This document shows positions 11,801-22,734 of a stretch of DNA of 64,000 nt, one piece after another. Positions within the stretch are counted from its first letter, which is position 1. Each line of letters starts with the position of its first letter. Below the pieces are notes generated by a model. It was not told the origin of the DNA. It was given only the letters and a program-made list of their open reading frames with translations, and did no database searches. This DNA is from Tetragonia tetragonoides. Taxonomy: Eukaryota > Streptophyta > Magnoliopsida > Caryophyllales > Aizoaceae. The stretch is taken from contig CM076153.1 of NCBI GenBank assembly GCA_038025085.1, positions 10,571,501 through 10,635,500 on the forward strand, read 5' to 3'. A program made the translations under genes and the position numbers.

Positions 11801-14160
11801 GGTACGGAGGTGGTACCGAAGAAGGATTGTTTCAAATATCTCGGTTCAATCATACAGGGCAACGGCGAGATTGACGACGACGTGACGCATCGTATCAGAA
11901 CAGGGTGGCTAAGGTGGAGGAGTGCAACGGGAGTTCTGTGTGACAGAAAAATCCCACTAAAACTTAAAGGCAAATTTTATTGTACAGCCATCAGGCCAGC
12001 TATGCTATATGGGGCGGAGTGTTGGCCGGTGAGGCAGGTGCATGTGCAGAAGATGCGGGTGACCGAGATGAGGATGCTTCGTTGGATGTGCAACTCTACA
12101 AGACGAGATAGAATTAGGAACGAAGTGTTGAGAGGCAAGGTGGGAGTGACCGATATCGACAACAAGATGCGAGAAACAAGGCTTAGGTGGCTTGGGCATG
12201 TGAGGAGGAGACATCGTGATGCACCGGTGAGAAGGTGTGAGAGAATTACACTTAGAGACTGTAAACGGAGAAGAGGACGCCCATAGAAGACTTGGTGAGA
12301 GGTAATCAGGCAGGATTTGACCCGTCTAGATCTTACCGAGGACTTGGTCCTAGATAGGAGAGTATGGCGGAGCAGGATCCGTGTAGAGGATCCGCGTTAG
12401 ATTAGGGATGTGCATTGGCTAGTACTAGAGGTGGATTCATTGTGTTTATAGCATGTAGCGTCCCCTTTATTTATGCTGTTCAGTAAGTAGAATCTTGTGC
12501 TAGTATGTCTACTGATTTACTTCCCTTGCCCTTTTGGTTATCCTTTACGGGTTTTTTTTTTTTTTTTTTAAAAAAAAAGGATTTCAAATGCATTTAAAAA
12601 AAAAAAAAAAAATGTTTTTGTGGGTCTTTCGGTAACAGTCTCTCTTCTAGGCGACTAGTTAGGGGTAAGACTGCGTACATCTGGACCTCCCCAGACCCCG
12701 CCCTAGGCGGGACACTTACTGAGCTGTTGTTGTATATACAGATGAGATTCGTTCTTACGCTCTCTTGACTTTCTGATCATATTATCATATCTGGTGGTTG
12801 ATAATTTTCACACTTGTCAGTATTGAACAATTTACCCAAAAAAACCGTTTTGAAAATGAAAAAAAAAAAAAGTTTTCGTGGGTCTTTCGGAAACAGTCTC
12901 TCTTCTAGGCGACTAGTTAGGGGTAAGACTGCGTACATCTGGACCTCCCCAGACCCCGCCCTAGGCGGGATACTTACTGGGTTGTTGTTGTTGTTGTTGT
13001 TGTTGTTGGGGGATATTGGATTCCTTTATCTTCCTCTTCGCCTTTTCAATCATGCAAACAAGTAGAATCCTCACAATGTATTTGGACAGTTGGATTCTTC
13101 ATTCCAATGTAAGTACATCCAATTCGTAATAACACTTAGACCCTCCAAATTAAACCAAAGCAGACTTGGTTCCTTGAATAGCCAGTTTTACCATTAGATT
13201 TACACGGTTGTCCAATCCTTTGAGTACATATAAAATCCTCACCTTTTGTTTTCTTTCATTTCTTTTCCTCTATTCAGTTTATCCCCCTCAGAAATTAAAA
13301 CAATCCAGAATTCAAATAAGCTACAAAATATGCACATGTGACAAGATGAAATATCCAAGAAGTGTGCCGGTCATACCTTTTGGCCATCTCTCGAAATGAT
13401 GAAGTCCCTCCCCTCATGTGCCAAGAGCTCTTCAATTTTACCACCATGACGCTTTCTCTCATCTATGGCTCTCAACTCATCTTTTCTCTCCCTGGTGAAG
13501 GGAAACGCAACAGCACCATAATCTTCAACCAAACTAACAGCATCTTCACCAATGGATTTCCCATCCAAACCCAGCGGAATCAACGTTGGGATATGATTAA
13601 CATTTAAATGGCGACTCATTCGTCTATAGATATCTAAATCGAATGGAACTGAGAGCCAGGGCATTGTAACCAAGTGCTCCTTGTATGCATTTTCATCTCG
13701 GTCCAAGGACACGAAAACTATCTCTAGTTGTTCACCTTGCTTCTTCAGTAAGTCATAGAGTTGCACCAGATGAGGGGTAAAGGCCTTGCAGGGCCTGCAC
13801 CAGTTTGCCGAGAAAAAAAGGCAGATTGTCTTACCCTCAATTGCACTCCAGGGTACCTGATCAACAATTGACACTTTATAGCTACAAATAAGGAAAGATA
13901 CATGGCTATCAAAGAATTAATCCCTTCAATGTATTACAGATATTGGGGACTTCATGGAACAATACGGTGCTTCAAACTCCATAAGTTACTGTTATACAGC
14001 GATACCAAGACATGATCAACAAGACAAGGGAAAAAAAATTGCAACTAGAAAGGAATACCTTTCCACCAGAAGATGTAAGGAACTCAACACCTGCCGATGC
14101 TAACATCTTCTTGAACTCATTCCCCTCAACTGATTCGATATGATCATCAAGTCCCTCCAT
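7609..14160 (-). CDS. NRX2: Nucleoredoxin 2-like (two thioredoxin domains plus C1-like domain), frameshifted in last exon
   Basis: Plant nucleoredoxins are thioredoxin-family disulfide reductases of nucleus and cytosol. Exons on the minus strand: 14160-14059 (34 aa), 13856-13377 (160 aa), 8182-7609. The start is the ATG at 14158-14160 (MEGLDDH); a longer in-frame option begins at 14220. Domain 1 has WCRPC at residues 53-57 and domain 2 has WCPPA at 213-217, lacking the resolving cysteine; two domains and a non-canonical second site fit the NRX2 type as I recall it. The C-terminus is a cysteine/histidine C1-like motif ([20 protein letters not shown]). Between about 7877 and 7890 the frame changes: read straight through, translation stops at 7823, losing the end of domain 2 and the C1 motif. 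Intron 2 (8183-13376) contains an RTE LINE. Either a recent loss of function or an assembly error. Confidence 0.85.
8338..8690. repeat. Pyrimidine-rich low-complexity tract with (CAC)n
   Basis: About 350 bp of almost pure C/T on the plus strand, made of CT runs, C runs of 9-14 bases and a perfect CAC/ACC run at about 8530-8561. The long open frames through it on either strand are low-complexity artefacts. An (AT)n run follows at 8835-8866. It may be the 5' untranslated region of the adjoining LINE. Confidence 0.85.
8340..12745 (+). mobile_element. RTE-clade non-LTR retrotransposon, antisense in NRX2 intron 2
   Basis: A near full-length LINE. A GC-rich 5' part with long C/T tracts leads into one endonuclease-reverse transcriptase frame (9419-12286), then a 3' tail reading GGGTAAGACTGCGTACAT, ACCCCGCCCTAGGCGGGA and TTGTTG. 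That tail resembles the 3' end of plant Au-type SINEs, which are thought to borrow RTE machinery. The 5' limit is uncertain: the pyrimidine tract from about 8340 and the AT microsatellite at 8835-8866 may or may not belong to it. No clean TSD was found. Confidence 0.85.
9419..12286 (+). CDS. RTE LINE endonuclease / reverse transcriptase, decayed at both ends
   Basis: A 955-codon open frame. The N-terminal apurinic-type endonuclease has [24 protein letters not shown], an Asp-Tyr-Ile motif and a late His in TQHRM. The reverse transcriptase follows from about residue 520, with [18 protein letters not shown] and FADDIVL at about residue 736. This order without RNase H, and the wording of the motifs, match the plant RTE clade (often mis-annotated as craniofacial development protein 2-like). 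There is no ATG near the start: the ATG at 9399 is in another frame and stops after 12 codons. At the C-terminus TAG (12284-12286) and TGA (12296-12298) interrupt a frame that still reads family-like residues to TAG at 12398-12400. Probably inactive. Confidence 0.9.
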   Translation: MESNCLIIASVGVASLTPSGRVRASPLVRSGSRRGRVEASRLRFGTWNVGTLTGRTLELVEVLEKYKVNIVCVQETRWSGAKAKEINGFKLWYSGCKSQRNGVGILVDKELKQHVVEVKRTNDRIMSIKVVVKEETFNVICAYAPQAGLDIQLRRRFWEELDEVIQQVPPGEKLLVGGDFNGHIGATSDGYSGAHGGFGYGVRNEGGTAILDFSTAYDLMVTNSFYNKREEHLVTFKNSTAKTQIDYILVRRGDRGVCMDCKVLPGACVSTQHRMVVLDLKMKGWKRKRSIHNGTKIKWWKLRGIGESQFRAKVESDSIWRREGNASQMWTGVADLIRNAAKETLGVARGIGSSKKESWWWSEDIRNRVKAKKVAFKALMDSTIDEERVEKREVYRAAKKEAKKSVAEAKSKAYESLYQKLATKEGEQDVYRLARARERKTRDLDQVRCIKDEAGRVLVDDANIKRRWHGYFNELFNNVGDVAISLGDLTTSEQHRNYSFCRRVSKEEIKEAMRTMKSGKAVGPDDIPIEVWKSLGEEGLLWLVRLFNEILKSARMPEEWRLSTLIPLYKNKGDIQSCNNYRGIKLLSHTMKLWERVIEKRLRKSTLISENQFGFMPGRSTTEAIHLIRRSMEYYRERQRDLHMVFIDLEKAYDRVPREVLWRCLEAKGVPVAYIRVIKDMYEGVRTKVRTTGGETEQFSIDIGLHQGSALSPFLFATVMDELTKTIQGDVPWCMLFADDIVLVEETREGVNAKLELWRDTLESKGFKLSRTKTEYLEGKFTRDGVASDMEIKIGTEVVPKKDCFKYLGSIIQGNGEIDDDVTHRIRTGWLRWRSATGVLCDRKIPLKLKGKFYCTAIRPAMLYGAECWPVRQVHVQKMRVTEMRMLRWMCNSTRRDRIRNEVLRGKVGVTDIDNKMRETRLRWLGHVRRRHRDAPVRRCERITLRDCKRRRGRP
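12846..13010 (+). mobile_element. Second RTE / Au-SINE 3' tail, 5'-truncated copy
   Basis: It repeats nearly base for base the tail at about 12600-12740, from GTGGGTCTTTCGG through TCTCTTCTAGGCGACTAG and the CCCCGCCCTAGGCGGGA block, and ends in a longer TTG microsatellite (12980-13007). It begins after an A-rich stretch and has no coding part, so it is either a heavily truncated LINE copy or a SINE sharing the tail. Confidence 0.75.
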
Positions 14161-15736
14161 GAAAACTAGAACTAAAACCTGCTGTTGTTTCTGTTGCTGT
14201 TTAACAGCAAATAGAAACAACTAAGAACAAGAATGATGAAATTCACACCAAAACTCACCCTTTCTTTGTACTTCAAATATGCTTGAAATATAACTTCAAA
14301 TAGCCAGATTCTGTAGGAGACAAAAAGGCTCAGTATAACAAAGTTGGTTAAAAAGTGCACTGCTTGCAGAAAAGTCTTATCATGATATGTTGGGATCTTT
14401 TCGCGGAACAACGGGAGCAGAAATGACAATTGACAAGCAGCAAGAATTTAGCATCTCATAACAAAGTCTGATATGTAACATACAGATTTAAGGTGTTATC
14501 GAGACGTTGTCTGGCCTGTTTATGTAGTATTAACCACACCTATAAAATTTCTTTAAACAAACGAGCAAAATCGTGTCCTACGAAAAGGTGATGATTCGCG
14601 CTACTTCAATTCTTCGTTCTCAATGGTGATTAAAGCTAAATAGACACAGTAACATGGTGTTGTGATAAAGCCTGATGCCTGAAAATTCCCCACATGAGCA
14701 CATATCCACAGAGAACAAAGTTTCACTATTTTGGATAATGTGGAATAAGATTCTGGAGTAATATGCCAGTTGGGTTTAGGCTATCTTAGGTCATTTTCTT
14801 ATATTCTTTATCTAATTAAGTTCCCATCTTGTCTTGACCTTGTCAAAATAAACCAAAAAACAGAAAAACAGAGCCCCAAAAAATTAACAACAAATTTTTT
14901 TGGAAGAAAAAAAGGAAAAGAACAAAAGGGGAAGAACAAAACAACCAAAGCAAACAGTTCTCTGTATGGTTTTTTTTTGCAAATTCAACCTATTTAAGCT
15001 CATCTCAACTGAGCCAATTTTCATTTTTTTCAGTGAAACTAAAATGGAACAATTTATACCCTCCTTTATTAGGAAATTCAGAGGCAGCTGAAGGAGCAAA
15101 TATTTCCTGTTTGATCACCCAACTCACAGAAAAAAAAGGAGAAAAATTAAAATTGAAGGAACCCCAGAAAATTTTCTAATTTAGAAATGATCAGTGCATG
15201 CAACAAACATTAATCAATTCACAAAATTTCCCACATAATAACATATAAGTTTCTTTTGATTACCCAATAATCAGCTACTATTCAAGCAAAATTAACATGA
15301 GAAGAAAACAATTTCAGCATTTGTTAACATGAAAAATTCTCTGCTGTTTTGTATTGACTAAAACTAGTACTAATAAATTCCCAAAAGGGCCCAGAAAAGA
15401 AGAAAAAAAACAAAATTTTGGCTGCATATATAAGCACAAAGTAAGAATTGATTGGTACCTTGAAGCTTTAAGCTGCTATGAACTCTTTTGTTGTTTGAAT
15501 ATCAGAAAAGCTTTAATGGAAGATAATAGATAATAGATATAATGGTCCCAGTAGATGGGAAACAATTGTGGATTTTGTGGGAAGCAATAAAAGCATGGGT
15601 TATTTATTTAATTTGTTTGGATGATGATTAGATTAGGTGTCAGCTTGGAATATCCGGATTTTTGCCAGTATTTCCAATTGTAAGAATGAGGATGATGAGT
15701 TGATGACTGCCTGTGAAATTGTAATAGTTGTATGTT
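14161..15736. other. 5' flank of NRX2
   Basis: AT-rich upstream DNA of the minus-strand nucleoredoxin gene. A CTTCAAG/GTACC donor-like site on the minus strand near 15460 suggests a non-coding first exon and a leader intron, but nothing in the sequence proves it. No other gene or transposon end was seen. Confidence 0.4.
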
Positions 15737-16200
15737 TTTACCCAAAAATTTGTTTAACACGGTTTTATAGTAACTTTTTATAGAATACTGATCACTTTTT
15801 GGTGAAATAAGAGTCATGTCTTATAGTAAGGCTGTGTTTGATTCACCTTAATTTTACTTAAATTCAGTTCATTTCAGTCCAGTTCAGTCCAGTTCAGTTC
15901 ATGTGTAACTTTGTTAGTCATATAACTTTTTATTCCGAAATAATTTCATGATGAAAACTATGTCATCTGAAAGATCTCAAAGCATACTTTCAAATGAGTC
16001 CAATATTGACTATGTTTGGACAAATTTTAAATGATAACGGTCAAATTCAAAAAATCAATTAAGTTCAGTTCATATCAGTTCAATTCAGATCAGTTTTATC
16101 CAGATGAATCAAACGGAGCCTAAGTAACCCTACTTTATTCGGAATATAAAATGGTTTTTACCTTTATTCACATCATGACAAATGAAAGTTGAGGATTATT
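15737..16200 (+). repeat. Dispersed repeat family R, copy 1 (split by a MITE)
   Basis: The left part (15737-15829) contains AAATTTGTTTAACACGG, then ACTTTTT, GTGAAATAAGAGTCATG and a TTATAGTAA end. It resumes after the MITE with GTAACCCTACTTTATTCGG. The same order of blocks occurs at 19835-19975 (minus strand) and 47108-47470. There is no coding capacity and no known family that I can name. Confidence 0.6.
15830..16120. mobile_element. PIF/Harbinger (Tourist-like) MITE, 291 bp
   Basis: The ends are inverted repeats: left GGCTGTGTTTGATTCA, right (reverse complement) GGCTCCGTTTGATTCA. TAA flanks both sides (15827-15829 and 16121-16123), the 3-bp TSD expected of Harbinger-type MITEs. The interior has several CAGTTCAGTTCA-like phrases. 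A truncated copy of its left half lies at 31139-31276. Confidence 0.88.
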
Positions 16201-16452
16201 TGATTAAGAGGTCATTGTCAATATATGTACAATATTAAATAATAGGAAAATTAGATGGAATCTTGGACGGCTAGTATAAGACTTTCTTTAATAGTCAATT
16301 CATTTGGGGGTTGGGATTGAATGGTTTTACATAGCCAAATTTATTTAACAGGTAATAGGACTACAGCTCAATCTATCCATTTTTGGATCAAAAAAGGAGT
16401 AAACAAAGTTAGTAAGATGTAAACCATTTCATTATCTTAAATGGTCTGATAT

Positions 16453-16604
16453 GACCAAGGGTCTAATATATCCAAGTGGATAGGAACTCATTCATCCTTA
16501 ACCAAGGTTACGAGTTCGAATTTTGCTTTGGACATGGAGCAGTCTTAAGTGCGTGAGTAATCACTGCCTTCAATAGTTGATATCCTAGTGTGAAGCAAAG
16601 AAAA
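16453..16604 (+). mobile_element. tRNA-derived SINE with 14-bp TSD
   Basis: The body has a box-A-like CAAGTGGATAGGAACTC and a box-B-like GGTTACGAGTTCGAATTTT at the spacing expected for a polymerase III promoter, and ends in an A-rich tail. The sequence AAATGGTCTGATAT is duplicated exactly on both sides (16439-16452 and 16605-16618), so this is a complete and fairly recent insertion. Confidence 0.88.
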
Positions 16605-16971
16605 AAATGGTCTGATATCATTTTATTTTGTCAATTGTCACCATCACCAACATAGTTACACAGGTATTGGAGAAAACTTGTAGATTTTCATTCTATTTCT
16701 TCGGTACATAAAAACAGAACATAGGTTTCGAAGTTACCCTGGCCTTCAATACAACTCACCAAGAACTGTGTTAACTAATATAGTTAACTAGCTTAATACA
16801 TACAGTAATTCTAATTCTTTATGAGATTCAACCATCAATGAAAGTTCAATAAGACATTCCTATTACAAACCTTTCTTAAAAGAAAACAACAAGAAGAAAA
16901 ACTAAAATAGATCCAAGTTACAATATCCCAAAAAAAAATCTCTGTAATAATGCTAAAGAGATTTTCACTGA

Positions 16972-19900
16972 TCATTGATCATTTGGCCTTTGATCTTTAA
17001 AGGAGACATTTTCTTCAGTAATTGATGAAGAAATTGTAGAAAACAATTCTCTTTCACTTCCATAAGAAGGAAACTCTTGTTTGTCATCATCTTTATCATT
17101 CTCTTTCAACTCTTCAATCTTCTCAACAGCATCTCTTAGACTCCATCTCATTTCTTCATTCCATTCACAACAACTCAACCCTATCTTCAACAACTTCAAC
17201 ATTTCGCCTTTGCTACTCTTAGATGCATTCATTTCGACATCAAACATGTCGTTCGACCAATCTTCCTTAATAACTGAGTTAACCCAAGTGTCTAAATCCT
17301 CATTACCACCTTTCCCATGTTTCAAATAGTTAGTTGGGAATTGGCCTGTTAAGATCTCAAGTATAAGGATTCCAAGACACCAAACGTCGGTCTTTTTGGT
17401 AATGTTGTTGCTTAGGGTGAACTCAGGGGACTTGTATCCAACCATAACTTGCTCGGCGTGTTCTTGATTCACCAATGGAGCTAATGCATAGTCTGAGAGT
17501 AAGGGCTCGAAACTTTCGTCTAGGAGAACATTGGAGGATTTGAGGTGGCCATGGGGTAAAGGAAGGTTTGGGAGCTCTCTATAGAGGTAAGCTAAACCTC
17601 TAGCTACTCCCTTGATGATCTTTAGCCTTGTTGACCACCTTAGTCCTGGTTGGTCAGGTGTGCGCCTTCCTACATGGATCAAACATACAAATGATGACAC
17701 AATTAGCATAATTTAAGTCATAATAATGAATTGTTGGTGCAAGTTTCTAGTTATTGATCAATCTTATAGAATCTTTTAGAAGTGTACTCTTGATGAACAA
17801 TAATGAATGACCAACAATTGTGGCATGAATCATACAAAGTTGACAATTTGATTAGAGATTCGATATGCATTTCAAGTTATTTATGAACCCAACCATTTAC
17901 GTGCGAGTTATTTTTCCTCTTAAAAAATGTCGCATCCAAAAATAGAAACACGTGACTGGTTAGGTTCATGAATGACATGGTATACCAGATAGGCATTTTA
18001 AGTTTGAGACATTGAAAAAGTTAATTAGAAAAGGTAAAAAAGCTAAATGAAAAGCGAACTCACCATGAAGATGACTAGCCAAGCTACCATTCTCCACAAA
18101 ATCAGAGATAATAAGCTTCTCATCTCTTTTATTAAAGAAAGCCACAAGAGGAAGTATATTAGTATGCCTCAATCTTCCAAGTTTCTTCATATGTTCTTGA
18201 AACTCTTCTTTTCCCACATTATTCATTTGCCTAAACCTTTTTACCACAAAAGCAGGTCCATTCACAATAGAAGCCTTATAAGATGATCCAAAACTCCCAC
18301 TTCCCAAAACTTCAGCTGAGGCCTTAAGCAAGTCTTGCATCTCAAACTTTTGCCTATCAGTCCTTAGAAAACAAAGTTTACCATTGTCACTTTTCTTGTA
18401 ACTTGTTGGCCTCTCTAAAGCCCTTGTTTGGTTGTTTGGGTATGAATCATAGCCGTTCGATTGCTTCGAATTCCTAGCTTTCTCTGATGTTAGCATCTCT
18501 AGGTCCCTAGAGGATGCTTGATCATCTTGATACCTATTCAGATTCCGGTTTCGGGTTCGGGTTATTAGCAGGAATATACCAGTTACAAGTATCAGTGATG
18601 CTACTGTGACAACAATGATAATGGTCATGTGGCGTTGAGAGTCATTCTTTGGACATGGTTGTAATGGTTGTCCACATAAACCTCTGTTATCTGTTTGGGA
18701 CATGAAAGGATTAATGGTTATTAGAATGATGTCAATTTGACCCCCAACAGGGAGATAATTGTAGTGGAATACATGAATAGATATCAAAATTAATTTATTA
18801 AAAGAAAAATAAACAATTAAGTATAAATTATTGATATGAGTTAAACAAAAACTAGATAATTTGTCTTATACAAAAGTGGAGTAGCTTAAACTCGCTTCTT
18901 ATAAGCAATTCAAACCTACTCTCAGGTTCATTTTACAACACTCATAATAAAAAGTATGTGGGCCTCATTTTCTTAGGCTAGACATTAAAAAGTTGATGGA
19001 GAGTACATGCTCCCATGAGCAGGTAAAAATTTGCGATCTTTAGGAATACACGTGCCATCGGTACCAATTGTCTCATAATAGAAGGAAAGGGACATGAAAG
19101 TGGTAGATAACCACTAGTCCACTTTATTTCACACCAATTGATTTTAGAATTGGATTTTCAGTCTTTCACTGCTCTTCAATATATAACCATCATTATTTTT
19201 GTTGTTGGCCAACCAACACAAGTTATATAAGTGACCAACTTTTTTTTTTCTTTCTTTCTTTTTTTTTTCAAAAGTAACTAACTTAATTGAATCATGGTTA
19301 ATTACCTAAAGCCTCTATTCACTTGATTTATCAAATCATGATTGTGAATTTGGGATTGTGATTATTGTAATGGGCCTCATATTGCCAACTAAACTTGTGC
19401 TCGGCCCTTGTGCCAATTGATCTTTCAGAACTTGCAGTTATGCACTCAGCCCAAGCCGAAGCCCATATCTTTAACGCCCGAAACTGATATGCTTGTATTT
19501 AATTTGGAACCAAAATATTTAAATAATGTTATCGTTAGGTTACAATTATGTTTGCGTGTCCCAAATGTGTCGTGATCAAATGATCATGGGTTATGTGATG
19601 GCCAAACGTGGACACCACTCTGAAATTGTGTTCTTCCCTAGCTAGATTATAACCTAATACAATAATAATGTACATAAAATATAATACGTCATGTGTGTCT
19701 AGATGGGTACGTGTAACAATGCAATTTGATTCTACTCTATTTCTGTTCTCCATGTTTGTTAGTCCTGTTCATCTTGGTCCAAATTACTATTTGGATATTT
19801 CTGATGGAATATTTCCTTTGAACAAGTCTCGTGTGAGATTAACTCACAGAAAAATAAAATCACTATTTAGAAATGTAAATGTGACCTATTATGAGTCATG

Positions 19901-21418
19901 ACTCTTATTTCACTAAAAAGTAACCATCATCTCATTAAAAATTACACTAACACCGTTTTAAACAAGTTTTTGTGAAGCCATAGACAATACATACATGTTT
20001 AGCAACAAAAGGAGAACTTCTATGCTCTGAAAAATTCTACGATTACCCAACGTCTTAGATTCTTATTATGTTTGTAGTCTTATTTTATATATTTAAAAAA
20101 TTAACCAGAAAGCTCTACACCAATTATGTGGGTTTGAATTATTTTATAAATAATTATAGTTAACATTAACAAAGGATTTTAAAGGCTAAAGCTAGCGAGA
20201 GTGGGAGTGGAGGCGGGTGTACCATGTCCTAAGAGACTAAGCCCCAACAACAATCGGGCATAATTGTATAGATTTACACCACTAATGTTCAACTACATAT
20301 GTGTTTTTTAGACATAAATTTTGCATTATATATCTCTAATACTTTGTAGACAAAAAATACATCAACAATAAGGTTCAACTACATATGTGTTGAAGATTGT
20401 CTCAAATCAATTAAACATGTATACCTAAGTTCTTTCACTAATTTTGGTCGTCTAATTCAATAGAATAATCAAAATACTCACTAATCCAAAAAGGGTATGA
20501 TGAATTTGTGTGGAGGAATGAATAGTCATCTCAAATGATGGCATTTGACTAATATACTATTTTAACCACTAACGTCGGTATTCTGTAGGGAATTTACCCG
20601 ACGAACTTGAGTTTGAAACTTCTTTCGCACCAACTAAGCTAACTATTATTCTCAACTATTATTAATGAATCGCGCAAAAAGAAACTTCTATTGATCATTG
20701 AATGAAAAAACATAACCCAATTAGAGAACTCACCTAAAAATGTGGTAGAATTCAAGTGGCTCAAGCTAGGAGGAATTTGACCGCTAAAGAAGTTGCTTGA
20801 CAAATTGACCAGCTTCAAACTAGTGGACTTAAAATCAGGAATAGTTCCTACAAAGTGATTATTCTCAGCAGACAACTCCAGTAGCCTAGGCAAGTCAGCC
20901 AACGACCGTGGCATCACCCCACTGAAAGAATTATGACCCATATAAACCTTCTTTAATTGCTTCATACCCTTAAAAGCATCATCCAAAATCTGCCCAGAAA
21001 AATTATTGTAAGAAAAATACAAAGATCTAAGCCACCCAAGGTTGTTAAATGGTGGCAAAGGACCATTAAAGCTATTGTTCATAATACTAATGGTCCTTAA
21101 TTGTGACAATTGACCAAGGGTATCAATGTCAATTTTGCCTGATAAACTCATGTGTTCTAGTTGTAGACCCCACACCCTACCCTTAATAGAACATAGGACA
21201 CCTGCCCAATTCCTCTTGGTCCCATTACAAGGGGGAAAAGAAGTGCCCCAATTTTTAAGGGCACCTGAGTTTTTGAGAGATTGTTTGAATTTGACAAGAG
21301 TTTTAGCATCTAAAGAAGATGGAGATGATGTGGGTTGTGGCTCAACAATCCCAATAAAAACCATGAAAATAACAACATTGAGTGTTATTATTAGCCAAAT
21401 GTGATTATGGGCTAACAT
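16972..21418 (-). CDS. PRK: Pollen receptor-like kinase (LRR receptor-like kinase, PRK type), 3 exons
   Basis: Predicted 669-aa plasma-membrane receptor kinase. Exons: 21418-20734, 18690-18064, 17669-16972 (2010 nt, one frame). Residues 1-28 are a hydrophobic signal peptide; an LRR N-terminal cap and about five leucine-rich repeats follow to about 220; NRGLCG at 230-235 is the usual post-LRR motif; the membrane helix is about 251-271; the kinase domain runs from about 345 to 600. The glycine loop GSGSFG (358-363) and lysine K379 are present. The catalytic loop reads HGHLKSSN (477-484) rather than HRD and the metal-binding motif reads SDYA rather than DFG, as in the PRK subfamily, so activity may be weak or absent. 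PRKs act in pollen-tube growth and guidance. Introns 1 and 2 are 2.0 and 0.4 kb. The subfamily member is not resolved. Confidence 0.92.
19835..19975 (-). repeat. Dispersed repeat family R, copy 2, in PRK intron 1
   Basis: Read on the minus strand it gives ACAAAAACTTGTTTAAAACGG, then GTTACTTTTTAGTGAAATAAG, AGTCATGACTCATAATAGG and GTGAGTTAATCTCACACGAG. These are the same blocks in the same order as copies 1 and 3. This copy carries no MITE, so it serves as an empty-site reference for the insertions in the other two. Confidence 0.65.
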
Positions 21419-22249
21419 TTTTTTGTTGGTTTTTTTTTTTTGTGGGTTTTAAGGGATTGAGAGCATTTGGATTGTAGGAGAGAAGGAGAGAGAAAATGGG
21501 TTTAAGAGAGATTGGGAAATTGAAGGATGTTGCAGTGCATGGAGAGAGAAAGAGAGAGAGAGAATTGACCTTAAGGAGATGGAATTGGTCAGGGAAAGTT
21601 CATTGCCTTAACCATTAGCTGTGAAGGCCGGCTTTTTTTTTTTTTTTTGGACTTTTTTAATTTTTATTCTTTGGTACGTATATTAGGTTTGATATGTTTT
21701 TGGATTGGGTTGTTAAGTTATGATGTTCTTTATTGTTGTTGTGAAGTTATTCTTTCTTGTTTGATGAATATTTTAACGGTTTGGACTTTGGTTAGAATGT
21801 TGGATACTTAGATTAGATGTCATCACCATGCTTACTTGTATCTTATGACTTATGTTATGCTAAGAGAGTGCTCAACCTGAATTCCTTGCAACATAGCCCA
21901 AATCAGAAGAGGGATTGAGTCAGAAAATTTTAAATTGATAAGATGCCAATGTCCCAAGGGATCATGTCCTATCACCTAATGTATGCAATCTATGCATCAT
22001 GCATGTCTTGGGACTCTTGGTAGTGGTAGGCCTAGACAAGAATTGGCAAAAAAATATACCCGATTTCAGGGTCCTCTCTATTTCCTAAAAGAAATGGCGG
22101 TGTTTGTCTAAATTGAGGGTTAGAAATCACAATGCTTCAATCACATATTCACGAATCACAATGGATCATATGATAGGATATATATCAATCACATTTATTA
22201 TAAAAACTTTATGAATCACATAGCAGAATGATACATTAGTTAGTAAGAG
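21419..22249. other. Upstream region of the PRK gene
   Basis: Promoter and leader of the minus-strand kinase gene. It has a T-rich run just upstream of the start, GA-rich runs near 21545-21565 and a T tract near 21631-21649. No gene or transposon end was recognised. Confidence 0.4.
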
Positions 22250-22260
22250 ACTTAATACAT

Positions 22261-22583
22261 AATGAATAAGTATTTGTCTCAATGGTTATCTTCTCACCTT
22301 CTAATTTGGAGGTCCCATATATTTCATGGAGTTTTTTTTTTTGGCTAGTCATATATTTCATGTAGTTGATAAATATATGGGGGGTGACAACTGACAACAA
22401 TTGGGCCTTGGCCCAGCTGGTATGGGGTTTGGTGGGGTGGGAGTAGGCAGTTATTTGTACACCCAAATCTAATCCAGTACGAGGTAGGTTGGATTTCTGA
22501 GCTTAAGATAAGTTGGATTGGATGGAGGCCCGTTCTTAATTCTTACCATAAAAAAAAAAAAAAAAAAAAAAGAAACAAAAAAA
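22261..22583 (+). mobile_element. SINE-like retroposon with poly-A tail and 11-bp TSD
   Basis: ACTTAATACAT occurs at 22250-22260 and again at 22584-22594, right after a poly-A run. The 5' part (GTCTCAATGGTTATCTTCTC and GGAGGTCCCATA) resembles the box A and box B regions of tRNA-derived SINEs. The 3' part is a GG-rich body ending in CCATA plus about 25 A residues. Family unknown. Confidence 0.55.
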
Positions 22584-22734
22584 ACTTAATACATTAGCAC
22601 AGTATACAAGTCATAGTATTTGACAATTTGGTATGAGGCCACTATCATACTCCTTATGAGGCTATAACATGGTATTTTGTTTAGTTAAAACTCATTAAAA
22701 GAGTATAGTGGTCAATCCATCTTTCCAGTTAACA

